From contig NC_132971.1 in NCBI RefSeq assembly GCF_047496725.1, positions 8,329,001 through 8,393,000 on the forward strand: DNA of 64,000 bases. Direction: 5' to 3'. Shown here piece after piece: positions 12,785-25,633 of the stretch (positions are counted from its first letter, which is position 1; every line of letters starts with the position of its first letter). The notes beneath the pieces are model-generated. The model did no database searches. It worked only from the letters and a program-made list of their open reading frames with translations, and was not told the DNA's origin. Source of the DNA: Anoplolepis gracilipes. Its lineage: Eukaryota > Arthropoda > Insecta > Hymenoptera > Formicidae. Position numbers and translations under genes: made by a program.

Positions 12785-14660
12785 AAAACCAGATATTCAC
12801 TATCGTTAAACTACGATTTCAACACGACACGACGCGACGCGACGCGACGCGACGTAATTGTGCGCAAAGGAATTTTGGGAGCCGCCAATTTTCGCTTCCG
12901 CGTCCCACATAAATCGTCATCGCGCATACATGTCATGTACGTATGATGCATGAGTGTGTCGTGTAAATTTAAGCGCATTGTCATGCAGGGAGAGGCGTTT
13001 AATGAAGATGGCTCGGCGACACGACAGCGACCGGCCAAGATGAGCCGATCGGTACGACAGTATTTTGGCCGTATTTCAGAACGACTGCGCGTAGGACACT
13101 ACGTGATTAGTGGACGGAACATCGCCAGGATCGAGGACAGAGAGGAAAAAAAAAAAAATAGAGCCGGACGTTGACGGCGGTTGACGGCGATTACATGAGA
13201 ATCCTAATTAGCGTGATGACGCCTCCGGGCGTCGAGACTCTCCGGCAAACGCCGTCTCGCGGAGGTAGACATTACCGTAATTTACGTTACGGTCTCGTTG
13301 TTACATCGTCGCGTTAATAGCACGCAGGGATGAAGCTGAGCGAATTTTTCCGCAATTCGATTAAAAAAATTATCCCGGATAACGCGATGATAAACAAGAG
13401 CGCGGACGCGGAAGGAGGGGGGGGGAGAGGGCGAGGGGGCGGGGATGCAACGTTTCAGTGAAAGCGGTCGACGTTAAATCAGACACGCGCGTATAGGTGC
13501 ATCGCTGTGTGCTCAGCGCGATTGGTTACGAAGCCATTTTTTAAATAAACGCGCGTAGCCCGTTATTTTTTCGCCGTAGTTTTTTTTTGCACCTCGCTTT
13601 TGTAACGAAAAGCAAACGTTATTCGCCCATGTAACGTGCGAAAATATTCATAGCGCTTGGTCATCTTGTACACAGTTTGATCGTTCGATTTCTCATAAAG
13701 AACTATAGAGATTCACGATTTTTTACACATTCATGAAAAACACATATATCAAGGTATAACAAATTTATTACGTTCCATCACGAGTTTAACGACTATAACG
13801 AAAACTTTGTCAACTCTCTTACAGACTATTTTTTTCTAAAGCGTTGTAAAGAGCAGAAAGGTATACCACTACAGAGTTGAGTGAGGAATTATTTTGTAAC
13901 ATCCACAAAAAATTAACGCGGATTCGAGGATTCTTATTGCCGTTTAACAATTGACGTAGCAATTCAACCTTTGCACCGTTATTTCTTTCCTCCCGTTGTT
14001 TCAAGCGTCGTATGTTCACGGAACACTTCTCGAAAGTATCCACGAGAGTGGCGTTCGTTTCCTGGACTCGAGCCAAACGGAATCTTTCTACTTTGCGAGT
14101 ATCGCGACAACTATCTGCCGAGTCAGTTTCACTCGCGAAAAACAATACGGATGGAACAGGCCAGTCGCGAGTCTCACTTCAATCCATTTCCGCGTATTCT
14201 CCGTATTTTTTTATCACCTTCCCGTCGTTCCGTTTCCCGGCGATTCCGCACGGTTTCTCGAATTTGCATCGGGATCGGAGATCGAAGTGCCGTTCATGGG
14301 GTGATAAAAATGCACGAGAGCAACGGGATACGATGCGGCCGGTGAATAAGAATGAATGGGCGGACGCATCGCGGAGGAAAAAAGAAAAACGGAAAATAGA
14401 ACGGCCTGTCGCGGAGGCTGATGAAGATCCTTGCTCCGTCACGACCGTCGCGAAAAACTGTAGCGAGAGGGAAGCGAGTAATTGGACACCGGGTGGCTAT
14501 ATTAGAGCACGCGAAGACAGACGGAGATGAAGAACGAAGAGACGGCGAGAGCGTCGAAGAGATGGAAAGGAAAGAGGATGGACCGAGAAAGAGAAAAGAG
14601 AGAAAGAGAGAAGACGAAGACGCTGAAAGCGGGACGGAAGTGAGACGACGAAATTGATAC
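12785..14660. other. CpG-rich island with many overlapping open frames
   Basis: CpG-rich throughout, starting with a (CGACG)n-like run at about 12824-12854. Frames of 74-172 codons are open on both strands, as expected when stop codons are scarce. None has a recognisable domain. The distal part (14,500-14,700) is purine-rich (GA, AAG). A promoter or first-exon region is a reasonable guess, but no start site or donor can be fixed. Confidence 0.45.
13819..14145 (-). CDS. Weak candidate coding segment
   Basis: A 108-codon minus-strand frame whose central part reads like a soluble helical protein (RLARVQETNATLVDTFEKCS, then a Lys/Arg/Glu-rich helix and LLRQLLNG). An acceptor-like TTTTTCGCGAG precedes its middle. 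There is no convincing donor, and the frame ends in TAA. Overlapping + strand frames of 102-172 codons lower the odds that this is real. No family recognised. Confidence 0.2.
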   Translation of the reverse strand: MFFASETDSADSCRDTRKVERFRLARVQETNATLVDTFEKCSVNIRRLKQREERNNGAKVELLRQLLNGNKNPRIRVNFLWMLQNNSSLNSVVVYLSALYNALEKNSL

Positions 14661-15211
14661 AGCGTCAGTGAGCGAAAAAGAAAATAATATAAGTGAAAGG
14701 TGGATAAAGGGGTAAGTCTTTAAAAAGCGGAAAGTAAGAAAGGATCAAGCACATAGGGCTGAAGAAACTTGAAAGAGATTGTGATGGCAATAGTGGGCGT
14801 TTTGCTATAAGATAAAGAGAAAGAAGGGCAGAAAGCAAAAGAAAAGGGGCAATGGAGCGAAATAGAAAGTAGATGGCAAAATCGTCAGAGAATATAAGTC
14901 AATGGCAAAATAAGAAAAGGAAGAGAGAGAAAACGGAAAAGTGGGAGAAGCCAAGTTAATATAAAGCGAAGTAAACCGAATGCATACGTAAATGGAACAA
15001 AACTTAATCAAGAGGAATGAAAAAAGAAAAAAAAAATTAAAAGAGTTAAGAAATGAATCTGTTAAAAAAAAAGAAATTAGAAGAGAGAGAACAATAAACG
15101 CAAATATTTTCACTCCGCGAAGGATTATTGTGTAATATTTGTAGCATCAAGAGAGTAATCAAAGAAAGCAAACAAAATAGAACATAATAAAAATAAAAAG
15201 AATTAAAGAAG

Positions 15212-15238
15212 CTCTCTCTCTCTCTCTCTCTCTCTCTT
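15212..15238. repeat. (CT)n microsatellite
   Basis: Perfect CT dinucleotides, about 13 units. Confidence 0.9.
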
Positions 15239-15771
15239 CATATATATAAATGTATATATAAAATAACATATATAGGATTTGGAATAAAATATAAATAGAA
15301 TAAAATGTTTAAATAAAAGGGATAATGTGTTGCCTGCTTAAAAAAAAAGACGGATTGAAGAATCCACTCTAAAGTGACAGAAAATCTTAATGAGAAGCTG
15401 TGTAATAATAGCAAGTAAGAACGCGAGGAATTCAATGTAAACTAAAACAAAAAGATAGTTAATAAAGAATTTTGAAAATAGTAATAGGAAGTTACGTATA
15501 GAATTCGAGGACAGCAAGGAAGACTAAAGTGAGATGTTCCAAGACAGTTTAACGTTAAAGAAGATAAATGTATAAAGAGAAAAAGAGAAAGAAATAGAAT
15601 TTGGAATCAAAAGTCACAAGTACAAAAGAATAAGAATGAGCGGAATCGGCAAGACAGGAAGAAACGTGGCGAAAAATTCGAATGGAGACAGATTCAATGG
15701 ACGATAGTCGGAGAACAGAGTCACTCTTGCAGCGACTTATTTAATTTATTATGGAAAAGGAGGTAAGACAT

Positions 15772-15812
15772 AAAAAAAAAAAAAAAAAAAAAAAAGAGAG
15801 AGAGAGAGAGAA
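15772..15812. repeat. Poly(A) plus (GA)n
   Basis: About 24 A residues followed by a GA tract. No retrocopy body with recognisable coding sequence was seen next to it. Confidence 0.85.
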
Positions 15813-16074
15813 AAATCTCGAGAGAGGAATCAATTTGAAGCATGAAGAATGGACATAGAAGGACACAGATATCCAGGGAGAATATCGCCCGCCATCGTCA
15901 TTATCGCGATCCAGCGCGTGTTCACGCGCGTGCGTACGTGCGTGCACGGTACCGTTTTAGTATCCGAGCGTACCGGTGCGCACCGGTGTGCATTATCTAA
16001 CACTTAAAATTAGACAGCGATGGCGATGGTAGCGACGAGAGACGACGACGATGACGACAGAGGCGACGATGATA

Positions 16075-16140
16075 CTCTCTCTCTCTCTCTCTCTCTCTTT
16101 CTTTCTCTCTCTGTCCCTCTCTCTCTCTCTCTCTCTCACT
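16075..16140. repeat. (CT)n microsatellite
   Basis: An interrupted CT tract that produces the Leu-Ser repeat in the frame at 16051-16428. Confidence 0.9.
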
Positions 16141-17538
16141 CTATTTCATGATCTACAAGAGGAGGGAAAAAACCGGATGGACATTTCCGTTAAATGCGAT
16201 TCCCATGGATTACGATGCGCCGACGATGCACTTGCACTAATCACGTGGTGTAAAACTTCCTCTCTCCGGCGAGACACTATCTTTCTTTTTTGTTACAGCA
16301 CTTTACTTTTTTTTTTTTACCGCACGATATGCGCTCTCTCGCTCGTTTCTCCCGCGGTCTCTCTACCTCTCTTTCTCTTTATTTCTCTACTGCTTCCGGC
16401 CTTACTTTCCGGCGCCGTATCGCTTTAAGTAGGAGTGTGGTGTTTATCGTATGTGGTGTGGATGACGAAGATGCCGAGATGAGAGACGAGGTTTACTCAG
16501 ACGCACCGCGATTCGTCCGGGCCGGCTGGCCGCCCGTCTCAGAGTGAATGTCTTATTAGTTATTTCTGGTTTAGCTACCTTCGTCGGCGCTCTGTTCCTC
16601 CTCCTTCTTTTCTTGATCTTCTGCCCGAGAAACCGGACTCCCTTTTCCGCCCGTCCTCCCGCATCGCTCCCGATCATTCTCAAGCGTTCGAACCTGATCT
16701 GCATCGCGCCATCGGTCGTGCAAGCTCGAAAGCTCCCGTGGATCAGAGCTTGCGGCGAATTTCCATATGCTCGACGAGATCAACCAAATCCGCGATGGGA
16801 TGATCGGAATTTCTCGATCGTTGCAGCCAAATATCGAAGTCGTTCTGGACAATCGGATCTTAGAAAAGGAGATTCACTTTGGAAGGGATCAGCCGCGACA
16901 CAAAATCCTTTCTTTTGTCCTTGAAACATTTTAATGAGATTTCGAGTACAGCCGTTCGTTCACGGGATATTGGATGCTTCGCGGAATTTTGAGATATTTT
17001 TTTCTCCGCTCTTGGCACGTGTCTCATTATTGTTCTTGTTAATTCATTTATCAAAAATAAGGCTCAGGATGTCAACAGTTTTATTGCTTTTTTTTATATT
17101 TTCTGAAGCGCAAGTCGAAAATAAGTCTTGCAACATATGAGATATCGTGACAGAAACGGCGGCAAAGTCCTGATGAATTCTGGTCCCGCGAAAACTTGTG
17201 CTTTGGTGAAGGTCTGGTATATCCGACGATGCTTCTCTTTAACCTTCCGGGGGTGAAGTTTACGACTACGTGTAACTTCTTCTCTCTCTGCCCTCGGTTA
17301 TTCTCAATTGTTGCTTTTACAACCCCTGAATTTTGTTCACACTCCCAAATAATACGCGCGTATGTCACACGTTTTATCTGTATTTTAATAAAAATTATAA
17401 GAACCAAGCGAATACATTGGTTAAATGGACGCGTCGCGCTTGGGGTACCTCCTAAGGGAAACCTATTTAGTGCTTGTAACATTAAACTTTATTGCGCGAT
17501 AAGACTGTTCATTTTATGAGAATTAAAAAGATTCCGCC

Positions 17539-17541
<3 letters not shown>

Positions 17542-17574
<33 letters not shown>
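17542..17574. repeat. (CT)16 microsatellite
   Basis: Perfect CT tract. Confidence 0.95.
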
Positions 17575-17578
<4 letters not shown>

Positions 17579-20211
17579 ATGCAAATCTCTTAAATTTCTA
17601 CACAAATTGTACGCGTGTATAAATTCTTATATATAAGCGTTGTTTGCGTAACATTCTACTTTTTACAATGTAACCAAGATTAATGTAAAGCTATTAAATT
17701 GCAATGAAAAAACTTATTATTATCCAAGAATGAAAAAGTAACAAAACAGCAATATTTAGAAAATATTCGTGATATATTAATCGTGATTAATTTTATTTAT
17801 AATAAAATAGAGACGCATTCTACGAAAACGTTTCTCTATTTTCATTTAAAATAAAGATTGAGAAGATTTATAAAGAAACGAAAAGAATTAATCGTTGAAT
17901 ATATGCAATAGTCTGCAGATAATTATAATAATTCACCTAAAAGAAATTTTAAATAATTATCGGTGAAAGAACATTAATGTTAATTGTGTTAAAATAAATC
18001 ATGTAAGACGAGAGCGAAATTTGTCCGCGTTTAGTATCGTTAACATGGCAAGTAAGATTGCTTCTGAGAGTTCAAAATAAACGGAAACTTTAACTTGTAT
18101 CGATTAACTCATCCGTAAAGTCACGTTCGAACGTGAAAGAGAGTGGGAGGAAAGATTCTTTCTCTCTCTCCCTCTTCTCTGCGCTCGCGTCGGCGGTGCT
18201 TCCTCTTCCAAATACGGATAATGTGTTAAAAGAGATCTCGTTAAAGTATGTGACCCGTTACCAAGCCCGACGAGAGAACGGGCGAGTTTAAAAGATGACA
18301 AAGTGGATGCCGGCGCACTACGTACGGGCTGCAGGTTGCTCGACGTAACGACCCTTACATCCCCATTTATGGCTTCCTATCCTTTCAAAAGCCCGGCGGT
18401 AATAAATGATAGCGAGAGTAAAACGCGCCGGACTGGAGAGAAACAGAGAGTAAGAGAAAATAAGAGAGACAGAGATAGAGAAAGTAAAAGAGTTGACTTT
18501 TTCTATAGGTTGCACCGACGGGTAATTAGACGCGGTGAATTAGTTCACGGATCGTTACGTGTGGCCAATAAAGCCGTTTGCGAAAAGTATTGGCCCGACG
18601 TGACAGATTGTTGAACTTTCGCGAGTGTGAATTACATATATTATACCACACGTGTTATCTCAGAAACACACGCGCACACATAGCCCTTTCCCGTGAAACC
18701 TACATTTAATCATCTAATATAACGCATCTGTTAACAATTATACTTTATTTCTGAGAGTAATTCAATAGAATACCCGCAGCGGATGAAATGTTACTCTCGC
18801 GCATAGAATAAGTCGAGCAAGAATAATGAAGGAAACGTACAAAAAGAGGCAAAAAATTGTAATATGCAGTAAATATCAGGAGAGAAGCAAAATCACGATG
18901 AATATTGCAAAAAACTGTCAGTACAATTACTTTGTATAATTGTATAACTTTCGGAGCTTCAACACGATTCGAATTTCAGACTGGCTCTCTCTCGGGGGCA
19001 ATATGTGTATATATATATATATATATACGTATGGGTAATAATATAACAGAATTATTATCAACATTTAGCGTTCAATTTGATATTTTCAATATCAGTAATT
19101 TAATATTTTCACTTTGACGTCAGGAAATTTTTTATTATTTTTTTGGCAAAAATTTTAATCAAGAATTACCTAGTATTTTTAAAAGAGAGTCTAGAATTTT
19201 GTGTAACATTTTTCTCTGTAAAATTGAAATTCTACAATATATCATTGATTATTTAATATATAATTCGGTATAAAGTTATATAATTGCCTTTTTGTATATT
19301 ATTTATTTTTTTTTCTCTTAAAACAATTTTTTTCTAACTTTTGCCGATTCACTTATTATATATATTAGCTAATATGATACTTTTAATTTCATGCAAAAAA
19401 TAATTAAAAATCTTTTTAACCAACAATCACAGAGAGATTCGAGACGACATAAGTGTTCTATTCAACCAGTAAGTCTTTTAATTAAATAGCACCAGTATTA
19501 TTTTTTATCGCAAGTAGTAATAATTCAGTTTAGTATGATAGCTTTAATGTCTCGTCAAACTGTTATGCGATGTAGCTTCTCTATTGTCATTGGTACTTGA
19601 TTTTGATGTTTTCTCATAAAATTGCTTCTTGAATTTTTCGTGCATTGCGTCGAGCGACTCGCAGGATTTAAACGATTATATATTGTGGCAATAAAGGGAA
19701 ACGAGACGCTTAAAAATTTACATGATACATGTATAACACGTATGTACTTTGTTACGCTCTGTTACACTCTCAGCATCGCATCGCGTGCATGTATGTATAA
19801 ATCTGATCTTACATCCTCGTATAAAAACAAGCGTATGTGGAATACCGTGTTCTCGTTTCGGCTGATAAGATTAACCCAGAAATTCCGCTTCTCCACTCTA
19901 AGTGGATTCCAAATCAGCAACGATAGTATGGATATCTCTTGGAAAAATCAAAGACGACACTTGGCATTTGAAATTTCTTGGCCCAGTTTAATTGGATTCC
20001 AAGAGTCAATGCGGTACACTAAATCGATCCAAGAATTGCAATAAAATTTTTTAGAAAAATTCGAATCAAAATATCAAATTAATTCTAATATACAGAATCA
20101 TGAAAATATATTATTGTATTGTATTTCGTAAAATATAAAAACTTTATCAAAAAATAAATATTATATTAAAATTTGAAATATATGTAAAATTTGGTTTTCG
20201 CAATTTATTAA

Positions 20212-20841
20212 CCCTTTGAGTCACAGCGGGTCATCCAGAGACCTACCTTTTTTTTCGTAGTTTTTTATTGTTTTAACTACTTTTTTATCAACAAATATCG
20301 GATTTTTTGTTTCTACAGAGTTTCTAGAACATCAATAAGTGTAAAAAAATATAAACAGTCATGAATTGTTAATTGCAAAAATACCATATATAAACAAACA
20401 GTCAAAATTAGTACTTTTTTACGAAAAAATGCATTTTCTACTAATCTATTATGACAATAAATATGGCAATTTTTTTATAATCTTAGTACACTCTAAAGTA
20501 TTTTTCAGAATTTTTTTAGAATTTTCCACCGTATTGTTTTTGTTAAATTCTCCTTTTTTTGATAAAAAATATATAAAAAACAATATTTTCTGTTCTAAAT
20601 TAAAAGTAACAGTCGTATTCTTTTTTAAATTTTTTCTCTGAAGGTTTTTTTAGATCGCAGAATCTGAATCTAAAGGAAAAAAAATTTAATTTCCAAAATT
20701 TAATATAGGGATCCAATATGGCGGAAGTAAAATTTCGTCTGCCATATTGGATCCGCCATCTTGAATTTTGAAAATCTGACAACGGATTCGTATCAAATTT
20801 TATAAAATACTGACAATTAGAAAAATTCGTGACTCAAAGGG
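20212..20841. mobile_element. piggyBac-type MITE, 630 bp
   Basis: The element is flanked on both sides by TTAA (20208-20211 and 20842-20845) and has perfect terminal inverted repeats CCCTTTGAGTCAC...GTGACTCAAAGGG. TTAA target sites plus CCC/GGG ends are the signature of the piggyBac superfamily. An internal inverted repeat (GGATCCAATATGGC at 20709-20722 and its complement at 20741-20754) lies near the right end. There is no transposase frame; the 91-codon AT-rich frame at 20366-20641 is Phe/Lys/Asn-rich and not transposase-like. It is therefore a non-autonomous copy. Intact ends and target duplication suggest a fairly young insertion. Confidence 0.88.
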
Positions 20842-23800
20842 TTAATTGATAAAAATTCAACTACACGGCACGGTAAAATCATTCTCAGTCATCAATACAA
20901 TTACGAAGAAACGTGCCTCAAATTCCTTCGCGCAAATTTTCATCATTTATCTCGATCGAGTTTCTTAAAAAACATTTTCGTACTTTTATCAGCGAGAGAG
21001 AGAGAGAGAGAGAGAGGAATATAAATCGGAAGAGAATAAATGAAGACACAACGTCGGCGAAGAGTTATGAGAATTCACAATACGCCACATCACGTCGCAG
21101 CCACGAGAACACCTTATCGCGTGAACGCAATGGCAATTTATTTGTTTGCCAAGAGACGATCCAGTCTCTTGATCAGGACATATTCGAAGACGCGTGTGCG
21201 GCGCGGCGGGTTGAACTTGCGAAGGAAGCTCTGCAGCGGGGATTTTTCTTTTTATACTGCGGCTGTGAAAGTCGCACGATAGCTCGGCGATGCCATTTTC
21301 CGCGAAAGCTCCTTCGCAGTCTTTGTAATGCAGCCGACAAAATGTCGTTGCGCATTGTTGCGAAATCTCGTAACGTCAATCACTCAGTCAGTTGAGCGTT
21401 TATTCTGTTTCTAAAATGTATACCGACGTTTTCGTGACAGACTGCCGTTTGATACTTACGGTTCGACTATTCGTCTCGTAATCTTAAGCTGCTGCCATGA
21501 TTTGACGCTATAAAATGAGATTTCGGCGTGTTGTCGCGTTCGTATAGATCCCAAATGAGGACGTAAGTCGACAATAAATAAATCCTTTAAACAAATGGAA
21601 GTGAAAATCCGACGTGAATATCTCACACGCTTTGTTTATAAAGCTATCGTGATTATCAGTTTTTATACAATATATATCTCGACCTTCATTTAATGATAAT
21701 TTTCAGCGTTAGAATTTATCGTATTGTTGTTAGATATATGTTACTCGACACATCAAAACGATCGTCAGAAATAATATTTGAAAGATTTTGGCAAGTTACT
21801 GACGACATTAATATCTCCACGTGTTCATATAATCTACGATGACCTTGCGAGAATAGATATCTACGGGACATTAAATTCTTAGTATTTTGCAAGTAAAATT
21901 TATACAATGTTCAACATATTAATCTTGATGGAATATCGTCGGCTCTCATACATCGATCGAGGTAAAAAATACACCGAGGTCGCGGCAAACTTTTGCGTAG
22001 AACGAAATTGTCGTTCTAACTTTGAGATAAGCATATGATTATAAAACTATTGATGTTTCCATTCAGCTCTTGCACTTTTTTCTCATTTTTCTTGTAGAAA
22101 TACATTAAAGTCAATAAGCCATTATAACTAATATTTGTGTATCATAAAATAGAAATTATATTTTTTTTAAATTTAATCATTGATATAAAATTATATTACC
22201 GCGATTACATAGTAAAATTTCAATTAAATATTCTTCTTTGGTGGCTATTATAAATCTTGCCACTCTAGTGAATAAAGTCGGTTAATAATAAGCAAACTGG
22301 TTCGATCGTCATCCATCTGGAACGTGGAGAATGCGATAGACTTGTAGACCGAATTTTGAAGTTCGCCTTCGGTTACATCGCACAATGGACATTGTACGGA
22401 GACCTGTATCCCTACCGGCCGTTTAACGTAAATGGCTACATGAGCCGAAACAAAGGGCTCGTCGAACTAACAATAAGCCTATACACGGTTGGCCAAACAG
22501 GTGTTTCCTGCCATGGTCCTTCGAATTACGTCACATTATCTGGATGAGTTATAGTGCACGGTAATTGCCATCGATCAAAATTGATCATATTTCTATGATG
22601 CGCATCTTTTCATTTCATTTACTTACTCAATAATTAATGATAGAGACACAATAGATGATGATCACTTTAAAACCTTCCTTACATGATTGTAATTGATAAA
22701 AATATAACTAATGTAAAAATATATTATTACTTTAAATAAATAGTGCTATATTTTTTTATATACGCTATTTTAAGTAGGCGAATAAACGTGAAGGCTTATA
22801 ATTTTACAATAATAAATCATTTATTTAAATATTATTTTTTTACACCATATCATTATGTGTAAAAGAATTTAGGCATTATACAATCGCGGAAAAATTTTTT
22901 CTCAAATGCTATTACATTCAGAAATTTATTTCGCGCTTTATATCAGTGCACTACTCGAGGCTCCGCGTGCTACACCCCTAGTTGCTATTTTCACTATCGC
23001 CCACGGGTTATTTATAACTGTAACGAATGTACGACAGACACGTTTCGTTGGCGGCGCGCAACTCCTACTTGATGGAAAATACATCTCAATCTAATTTATA
23101 ACTGAATATCGCATCAGGATAGCCCGTTCTAACTTATCACATTATTTAGTATTACTTCAGTATCATCGACTACGCGGATCGCAATTATTACGTATCTTAT
23201 TTTCTCGCGTATGCGACTAACTTAATTTCACCGTCAGTTTATGATTTCTGTTTGTTGCAAAACTTTTGCGTAGATTCGAAGACGTTAAATTGTACTCGCA
23301 CTTTGAAGGAATTGCAAGTACATAGAGTCTATTTATTGAGACGATAGATGCAATTCTCTATATATCGTTGTTCTTAAAATAATTATTATATTTTCCGCAA
23401 ATCGTCGAACATTCTTAAAATACGCAGACAGAATTTTTTTCCTCTCTCTTTTTTTAAGCTGATATCTTTTTTGAAATAATGATCTAAAATTCTTTCCATC
23501 GTTCATGCAAGACTGCATAAGAAAATATTTTTATAAAGCCATTTTTTTTTAATTATTGATAATATTACTTTATTCATCTGTATATAATGTAAATTTTAAC
23601 TAAATATAATATCCTTTTACATAAATAATCGAGAAAGCCCAGACATACGATATAACAATATAATTATAATGGCACGATTGTTATCTAGTTTAGGTCAAAT
23701 GATATATGCAAGCTTCTGTTAAAGCCCATTAACGATACAAACTATTAATAACATATATTAGGTATAATTATAAATATTATTATACATATCACATTAATTG

Positions 23801-25009
23801 TCGAATCAAAGAATTTATCAATAATAATGTATTTCTGTCGACACACACACATATTTAAATATTATCATAATAATAATAATAACCACGATAAATTCAGTGA
23901 GATTAAATAAAATGTGTACAATAATTATTTATTGCATGTTTTATTTAATCATATTATACATTTATCGTTTCATCCATGAAAGTTATAATTATAAATGCAA
24001 TGTCCAATTGCTGCAATTTGCGACTGTAATATAATGCTCCATTGTCTCTAAATGATAAACGTAATTAAATTCCCGTTATTTCAAACGTAATTAAATGCTC
24101 AATATAATTAAAAAGACAATTCTTACAGGCAATTTGTGCGTATTTTAGTATCAACTCTTGTTACACGCATACATCGTATAATAATTATTCAAACGTTAAT
24201 CACTCGGCCGCCTAATTATTATACTCGCAATTGGGTAAATTCGTAACTTATTAACTCGATGAATGAGCGCTTTTATTATTATTAGTCAGAAATTTATTAA
24301 CAAGTAACTTTTCAGGCACTATCTGTCTTCGATTTCCATTGACGGCCTGCAATTTTATAACGTATAATCTATACCAAGCATTCATATTCATATACGCGGA
24401 AAGGATAATTTATATCTGATGCTCTATACATTTTGACGACTTTATCTCTGGCGTTCATTGTTCTCTCTTACAACGCGAATTGAACTAAAATTTATCATCA
24501 TGGATATTTGCTACTGAATACCTTTGTAAAACGTCATTGCATGGTCCGTTAATTTTGCCGTAGTTTACATCGCGGGCATGCGTCAGGTGATACGTTACGA
24601 ATTATTTGAATAGCATCGATTTATATTAGGGAATACGTCATATGTCCAGATTAATATACCCGCACGTTCAATCACTATCGATGTTAGAATATTCTTCGCT
24701 GAAATAATAAATCTGCATTCGACAAGGATACATTATTATGGATACAATAATAATTTTTGATCAAAATAGTAAATTATAAAAAATATATAATTTAGATAAC
24801 AATCTGTCATATCTCTTACATCTGTTACATCTAACAGACTACAAAATATGACATTATAATAAAATCACATACGGTTATGTAAATTCTTTCGCCTCGTAAA
24901 ATTTTGTACTGTTATTAATTCGTGACATTTAATTAGCAAAATGAAAATCAGGATGTTGGAGGGTAATGTAAGGGTTGGTTAATATCTAGCAGGTGGTTAA
25001 TCGTTTCAG
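20842..25009. other. Stretch upstream of model A, no supported exon
   Basis: Contains a GC-richer island at about 21,000-21,500 with two competing + strand frames (20913-21395 and 21040-21282). There is also a GC-richer patch at 22,320-22,550. The rest is AT-rich. The promoter and first exon(s) of model A should lie here or further upstream, but I could not identify them. Confidence 0.4.
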
Positions 25010-25077
25010 GATTATTGGTCCGTATTAATGCCTATAGGCTGTTTAAGCTGGGAAGATTAGCGATTATTGGCTACTTC
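25010..25077 (+). CDS. Candidate internal exon of model A
   Basis: A good acceptor (TTAATCGTTTCAG) opens a frame reading LLVRINAYRLFKLGRLAIIG then YF. A GTATGT donor follows at codon phase 0, which is exactly what the next exon (25,578) needs. Read without splicing, the frame continues as a hydrophobic, transmembrane-like segment (GYFVCILCISMMLIIDIF) before TAA at about 25,150. An alternative is therefore a short membrane-anchor exon of another transcript. Entry phase requires one upstream base, so at least one more 5' exon would exist. The phase match is the main support. Confidence 0.4.
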
Positions 25078-25577
25078 GTATGTATATTGTGTATATCAAT
25101 GATGCTGATTATAGACATTTTCGGTAACAATGGATTCAAGTACAATTCCTAAAGTGAAAATAGCTCGAGCTTTAATCTCGCTGACGTCGTGCAATTTGAA
25201 GAATTATATTCGTCTTTAATGGCTCTCGAAACATTTACAATTCAACAGATATTGAAATTCGTCTCGAGTTTCCTAATAATAGAGAACAGTGAAATATAAT
25301 ATACGGCGATGACAATTCCGCGAACGTAATAAATTAATAATATAGAATTTAAGGCATAAATATAGTTACAAGTTTCACAAATTTTTTAAAATAAAATTTT
25401 ATATGAAAGAACAAATCATGAACCATGTATATATTTTAAATAAAATCAGTCATCTCATGAAATATGTATTTTAAAATTACATTTTTATTATAAGTATATT
25501 TGCATTTGAATTTTTTATTATATATTTGCATTTTATTAAATAGTTGTATTGCATTCTTGATTTATTTTGTTTCACAG

Positions 25578-25633
25578 AAGGACGTTTCAGCGCCATCGGA
25601 AGAGCTGGAATTGGAATTTGCGGAACCTAGCGT
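25578..25633 (+). CDS. Model A exon, acidic linker
   Basis: Acceptor TTTGTTTCACAG and donor GT/GTAAGA bound 56 nt coding KDVSAPSEELELEFAEPSV; the last codon is completed by the next exon. The other two frames either contain a stop or lead to a stop in the next exon, so the phase choice is secure. The peptide is acidic and probably unstructured. The exon lies about 1.6 kb before the Trp-rich exon at 27,213. Function unknown. Confidence 0.62.

Larger units (their letters stand above)
14661..20211. other. Non-genic stretch rich in (CT)n/(GA)n
   Basis: No supported exons. The stretch at 14,800-15,600 is strongly purine-rich (A/G) on the + strand, and 15,880-16,840 is CpG-rich. Long open frames here are low-complexity Ser/Leu or Arg/Lys products of the simple repeats. 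Confidence 0.45.

Noticed and set aside
14012..14530. 172-codon + strand open frame
   Set aside because: It lies in a CpG-rich island where stops are rare on both strands, overlaps other long frames, and has no domain-like pattern or splice context.
16051..16428. 125-codon + frame with Leu-Ser repeats
   Set aside because: The length comes from a (CT)n microsatellite and a CpG-rich stretch.
20913..21395. 160-codon + strand open frame
   Set aside because: It begins at a GTG, runs through a (GA)n tract, overlaps a second open frame, and lacks convincing splice sites. It was kept only as a GC-richer island upstream of model A.
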